Shown: piece by piece, positions 11,996 through 15,517 of the stretch | Layout: every line of letters starts with the position of its first letter | Numbering within the stretch: position 1 is the first letter of the stretch | Source: Nitriliruptorales bacterium | GTDB taxonomy: Bacteria; Actinomycetota; Nitriliruptoria; Euzebyales; Egibacteraceae | Assembly (NCBI GenBank): GCA_007126835.1 | Contig: SLAO01000112.1 | Span: forward strand, 1 to 15,517 | Reading direction: 5' to 3' | DNA length: 15,517 nt | Translations under genes and position numbers: made by a program | The notes under the pieces: model-generated | The model's database searches: none | Told to the model about the DNA's origin: nothing | The model's input: only the letters and a program-made list of their open reading frames with translations

Positions 11996-14377
11996 CTACG
12001 CCCGGGCGGCGCTGCGCCGGCCCGGCACGAACTCCTCGACGCGGACCCGTTCGGGATCGGGTGCGACCTCGACCTTGGCCTCGCAGTGGGCACAGACCGC
12101 CACTGGGGTCTTGGCGTTCTTGCGCGGCGGCTTCATCGGGCCGCCACAGTGCGGACATGGCTGCGCGAGAGGCTGGGTCCACAGGGCGAAATCGCACGCC
12201 GGATACCGATTGCACCCGTAGAACGGCTTGCCGTACCGGCTCATCCGCTGGGTCAAGTGCCCTTCGCCGCACTTGGGGCACGCGAAGCCGATGCGCTGCT
12301 CGACGTTGACAATCCCCTTGCAGGTCGGATAGTCCTGGCAGCCGTAGAACGGGCCGAAGCGGCCGTCCCGACGGATGGTCCCCTTGCCGCATTCGGGGCA
12401 GGGCACATCCTCGTCCGGCTCGAGCTCGGCCACCGTGGTCAGGTTGCCGTAGCTGTCCAGCGGCAGCGTCCCCTTGCAGTCCGGCCATCGTGAGCACGAG
12501 GCGAACCACTGGCGGGACTTGCCACTGAACACCCGCTCCATGCTGGCGCCGCACTCGGGGCACTCGCTGTCCTCGATCGGGATGCGGGGGCGCTCAGGCT
12601 TGCGCTCGGCGATCCAATCGTCGACCTCGTCGAGGAAATCGCTGACCATCGGCTCCCACCGCTGCTGGCCGCTGGCGACCTCGTCGAGCTCAGCCTCCAT
12701 CCGGGCGGTGAACTGCGTGTCGACGACCTCGGAGAAGTGCTGCTTCAGGTACGCCGTCACGACCTCGCCCAGCGGCGTGGGCCGGAACCGCCGGCTGTCG
12801 AGCTTGACGTACTCCCGCTGCAGCAGGGTCTGGATGATCGACGCGTACGTCGATGGACGACCGATGCCCTCGGCTTCGAGAACCTTGACCAAGCTCGAGC
12901 CGGTGAACCGCGGCGGTGGCGTGGTCTCGTGACCGTCGACGCGCACCTCGGAGACCGGCAGCTGGAGACCCTCGACGAGCTCAGGCAGCCGCTCGACCGG
13001 CGCGGCGTCCTCCGTGCCGTCGCCGTCGTCGTCGTCGCGACCCTCGGTGTAGACCTTGATGAACCCGTCGAACTTCAGCACCTGCCCGGTGGCGCGGTAG
13101 CGCAGCTGACCCTCGGCGTCCGAGCCCGACAGATCGGCCCGCAGGGAGTCGAAGACCGCAGGCGCCATCTGCGTCGCCAGGGTGCGCTTCCAGATCAGGT
13201 CGTACAACGCCAGCTGATCCCGGTCGAGCGCCCGCGCCAACGACGACGGCGTGCGCTCCGCGCTCGTTGGGCGGATGGCCTCGTGCGCTTCCTGCGCTCC
13301 CTTGGTGCTGCCCTTGTACCGGCGAGGCTCGGCGAGTGCGTACGACTGCCCGTACTCGCGGCGGACCACGTCACCCAGCTCGGACAGGGCCGAGGTGGCC
13401 AGGTTGACCGAGTCGGTCCGCATGTAGGTGATCAGCCCGACGACCTCGCGGCCGATGTCCACGCCCTCGTAGAGCTGCTGGGCCAGTCGCATCGTCCGGC
13501 CGGGCGCGAAGCCGAGCTTGCGCTCGGCCTCTTGCTGCAGCGTGGACGTGATGAACGGCGGCGCGGGGTTGCGCTTGGTCTCGCGACGCGACACCTCGTC
13601 GACCCGCAGCGTGCCGATGCGCCGGGTGCGCGACGCCACGGCCTCCGCGGTGTCCTCGTCACCGATCACTAAGAGGTTGCCGGCCCGGCCCTTCTCGGCT
13701 GCCTCGTCGCGCTTCTTCGGGTCGACCACCCGCGCCTCGCCGACCTGGTGCAGGGTCGAGGAGAACGTGCGGTCTGACCCGGCGACGTCGGCGTGCACCG
13801 ACCAGTACGCCTCGGGGGTGAAGGCGCGGATCTCCTGCTCCCGGTCGCAGATCAGACGCAGCGCCACCGACTGGACCCGGCCGGCGGAGATGCCGCTGGC
13901 CACGTTGCGCCACAGCGTCGGCGAAAGCCGGTAGCCGACGATCCGATCCACCGCCCGCCGGGCCTGCTGCGCGTCCACGAGGTCGAAGTCGATCTGGCGC
14001 GGCTCCTCAAAGGCCTCGAGGATCGCATCGCGGGTGATCTCCGAGAAGACCACCCGCTTGGCCTCCTCGACGTCCACGCCGGCGAGCTCGGCCACGTGCC
14101 AGGCGATCGCCTCGCCCTCCCGGTCGAGGTCGGTGGCGAGGTAGACCTGCTCGGCTCCGGTAACCGCCTTGCGGATCTGGCCGGCGGTCTTCTTGGCGGA
14201 CCCTGGGACCTCGTAGCGCAGCCAGACGTCGCCGTTGGAACGCTCGATCGCGAAATCCGACCGCGGCAGGTCACGGACGTGCCCGTACGAGGCCACGACG
14301 CGGAAGTCGGACCCCAGGTACTTCTCGATCGTCTTCGCCTTGGCCGGCGACTCGACGATCACGACGTTCTTCGCCAC
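11996..14377 (-). CDS. topA: DNA topoisomerase I (type IA)
   Basis: A 793-residue enzyme that relaxes negative supercoils. The Toprim domain at the N-terminus has VIVESPAKAKT with E9 and the acidic triad DLDRE (D83, D85, E87). The catalytic tyrosine is Y318 in GLITYMRTDS, next to R320. EGIGRPSTYA (503-512) is another hallmark. The tail carries four zinc ribbons: C606/609/628/634, C660/663/680/686, C700/703/722/728 and C741/744/762/765. Mycobacterial TopA, as I recall, lacks such zinc motifs, so the tail sets this protein apart from many actinobacterial relatives. The start is GTG 14377, with AAGGGA (14386-14391) 8 nt upstream, and the MAKNVVIVESPAKAKT beginning is typical. It lies 132 nt downstream of the dGTPase-like gene on the same strand. 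Confidence 0.97.
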   Translation of the reverse strand: MAKNVVIVESPAKAKTIEKYLGSDFRVVASYGHVRDLPRSDFAIERSNGDVWLRYEVPGSAKKTAGQIRKAVTGAEQVYLATDLDREGEAIAWHVAELAGVDVEEAKRVVFSEITRDAILEAFEEPRQIDFDLVDAQQARRAVDRIVGYRLSPTLWRNVASGISAGRVQSVALRLICDREQEIRAFTPEAYWSVHADVAGSDRTFSSTLHQVGEARVVDPKKRDEAAEKGRAGNLLVIGDEDTAEAVASRTRRIGTLRVDEVSRRETKRNPAPPFITSTLQQEAERKLGFAPGRTMRLAQQLYEGVDIGREVVGLITYMRTDSVNLATSALSELGDVVRREYGQSYALAEPRRYKGSTKGAQEAHEAIRPTSAERTPSSLARALDRDQLALYDLIWKRTLATQMAPAVFDSLRADLSGSDAEGQLRYRATGQVLKFDGFIKVYTEGRDDDDGDGTEDAAPVERLPELVEGLQLPVSEVRVDGHETTPPPRFTGSSLVKVLEAEGIGRPSTYASIIQTLLQREYVKLDSRRFRPTPLGEVVTAYLKQHFSEVVDTQFTARMEAELDEVASGQQRWEPMVSDFLDEVDDWIAERKPERPRIPIEDSECPECGASMERVFSGKSRQWFASCSRWPDCKGTLPLDSYGNLTTVAELEPDEDVPCPECGKGTIRRDGRFGPFYGCQDYPTCKGIVNVEQRIGFACPKCGEGHLTQRMSRYGKPFYGCNRYPACDFALWTQPLAQPCPHCGGPMKPPRKNAKTPVAVCAHCEAKVEVAPDPERVRVEEFVPGRRSAARA

Positions 14378-14509
14378 GAGCGGCGTCCCTTCATCGATGA
14401 TTGACCAGCGCGCTTCGCCGGCTGAACCTTCCCCACAAGTACCCCGTCACCCCGTCGGGCAGCAACCCCCAGCCTTGCCGCCCCGTCTGGGACCGTCACC
14501 GAACCCGGG
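14378..14509 (-). promoter_or_regulatory. Non-coding region upstream of topA
   Basis: 132 nt between the dGTPase-like stop and the topA start. It contains the topA ribosome binding site AAGGGA. I see no convincing -35/-10 pair and no strong terminator hairpin, only G-rich stretches, so whether topA has its own promoter is open. Confidence 0.3.
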
Positions 14510-15517
14510 TCACAGCGCCTGTCGTGGTTCGGTGAACAACACGGGCCGGAACAGCGAATCGTGCAGGCGCAAGGCGTAGCGGTCGGTCATGCCTGCGACG
14601 AAGTCGACGACGCGGCGGGTCACGTCCGCGTCCGGATCACGATAGCTCTCGGGAACCTCGTCGGGATGCTCGAGGTGGTAGTCGACGAGCTGCGAGACGA
14701 TCTGCAGAGCCGCGACCTTGCGCGCCTCGTTGCCGGGGGACAGGTACACGCGCTCGAACATGAAGGCGCGCAGCTCATCCATGACCTCGAGCAGCGCTGG
14801 GTCCATCGCCACCTCGCCGACGGCTAGCGAGCGCTCCACCACAGAACGGATCATCTGGTCGATCCATTCCCGCCCGGGTGCCCCCAAGGCGCGGCGGACC
14901 ACGGCGGGAAAGTCCGAGGGCTCGAGCATGTCGGCACGCAGAGCGTCCTGTGCGTCGTGCGACAGGTAGGCGATGCGGTCGGCGAACCGCACGACCGTGC
15001 CTTCCGGGGTTGCTGGAGGGGGCTGGATCCTCCAGGTGTGGGCGCGGATCCCGTCGCGCACCTCCTCCGTCAAGTTCGCGTCCTCGAGTCGTTCGAAGAT
15101 CCGAACACCCTGGGCTGCGTGGTGCCAGCCGCCATCGAGGATCGCATCGAGCGCCTCCTCACCGGTGTGCCCGAAGGGCGTGTGCCCGCAGTCGTGCCCC
15201 AGGGCGATCGCCTCCGCGAGCGTCTCGTTGAGCCCGAGGCTGACCGCCAGCGACCGGGCGACCTGGGTCACCTGCAGTGCGTGGGTCAGCCGGGTGACAT
15301 AGTGGTCGCCTTCGGGGTTGATGAACACCTGGGTCTTGTGCTTGAGCCGCCGGAAGGCCTTGGAGTGCAGGATGCGATCGCGATCCCGTTCGAACGCGGT
15401 GCGAAAGTCGTCGTCGGGCTCGGGCCGCGCCCGTCCCTGCGACGCGGCCGAGCGTGTCGCCAGGGGCGACAGCTGCTCCTCGTCGGCCTCGCGGCTGGCG
15501 CGGTCGCGCAGCCGCAG
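14510..15517 (-). CDS. dgt: Deoxyguanosinetriphosphate triphosphohydrolase-like protein (5' end cut by window edge)
   Basis: 335 residues are visible. The frame is open to the window edge, so the start lies outside, probably only a few residues away. Family enzymes cleave dGTP or other dNTPs to the nucleoside plus triphosphate and so trim the dNTP pool. Visible landmarks in order: LRDRASREADEEQLSPLATRS, ERDRDRILHSKAFRRLKHKTQVF, TRLTHALQVTQ with the first metal His, the HD pair in GHDCGHTPFGHTGEE, and the later Asp in FADRIAYLSHD. All metal ligands expected of HD phosphohydrolases are present. A GTG inside the KTQVF segment (15328) could look like a start but would delete conserved sequence. 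Activity in this subgroup can require or be tuned by other dNTPs; true substrate preference is not visible. Confidence 0.93.
   Translation of the reverse strand: MRLRDRASREADEEQLSPLATRSAASQGRARPEPDDDFRTAFERDRDRILHSKAFRRLKHKTQVFINPEGDHYVTRLTHALQVTQVARSLAVSLGLNETLAEAIALGHDCGHTPFGHTGEEALDAILDGGWHHAAQGVRIFERLEDANLTEEVRDGIRAHTWRIQPPPATPEGTVVRFADRIAYLSHDAQDALRADMLEPSDFPAVVRRALGAPGREWIDQMIRSVVERSLAVGEVAMDPALLEVMDELRAFMFERVYLSPGNEARKVAALQIVSQLVDYHLEHPDEVPESYRDPDADVTRRVVDFVAGMTDRYALRLHDSLFRPVLFTEPRQAL

Noticed and set aside
12002..12025. GC-rich hairpin near the 3' end of topA as a terminator for the convergent gene pair
   Set aside because: It lies inside topA coding sequence, contains a bulge and lacks a T-run. 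Such pairings are expected by chance at this GC content.
15326..15328. GTG as the start of the dGTPase-like gene
   Set aside because: Highly conserved family sequence continues upstream in frame to the window edge, so the true start is outside.

Overview
The window is high-GC and gene-dense, with strong G/C preference at third codon positions, frequent GTG and TTG starts and long antisense open frames. It looks like a high-GC actinobacterium. The housekeeping genes (dgt-like, topA, an MFS domain fused to dTMP kinase, holB) and an acidic secreted lipoprotein suggest a deep-branching lineage such as the Nitriliruptoria (Egibacter/Euzebya/Nitriliruptor type). That placement is an inference, not a measurement. 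Both ends of the window cut through genes. I see no rRNA, tRNA, CRISPR array, insertion sequence or prophage.

Right part (about 7650-15517), housekeeping. On the minus strand, in transcription order: a dGTPase-like HD phosphohydrolase (5' end cut by the window edge), DNA topoisomerase I with four C-terminal zinc ribbons, a bifunctional MFS/thymidylate kinase, and DNA polymerase III delta' (holB). The tmk stop overlaps the holB start. A single plus-strand gene, a class I SAM-dependent methyltransferase, sits between topA and the MFS/tmk gene: convergent with topA and divergent from MFS/tmk. Together these genes cover nucleotide pools (dGTP hydrolysis, dTTP synthesis) and replication/supercoiling.

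Left part (1 to about 7560), a catabolic and uptake cluster, all on the minus strand. In transcription order: a FadR-type GntR regulator, a HAAT-family substrate-binding lipoprotein, two LivH/LivM permeases, two LivG/LivF ATPases, a PuuE/imidase-like metal hydrolase of the polysaccharide deacetylase superfamily, and an asparaginase (3' end cut by the window edge). From the regulator onward, genes are overlapping or closely spaced, except for a 133-nt gap after the binding-protein gene that contains a perfect 10-bp GC stem-loop. The regulator has a good -35/-10 pair placed so that its mRNA would be leaderless.

Best working idea for the left cluster (inference): an imported amide or cyclic imide/ureide is ring-opened by the NodB-fold hydrolase, and the asparaginase then releases ammonia from the resulting half-amide. 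The true substrate cannot be read from sequence alone. The other item most worth attention is the MFS/thymidylate kinase fusion.
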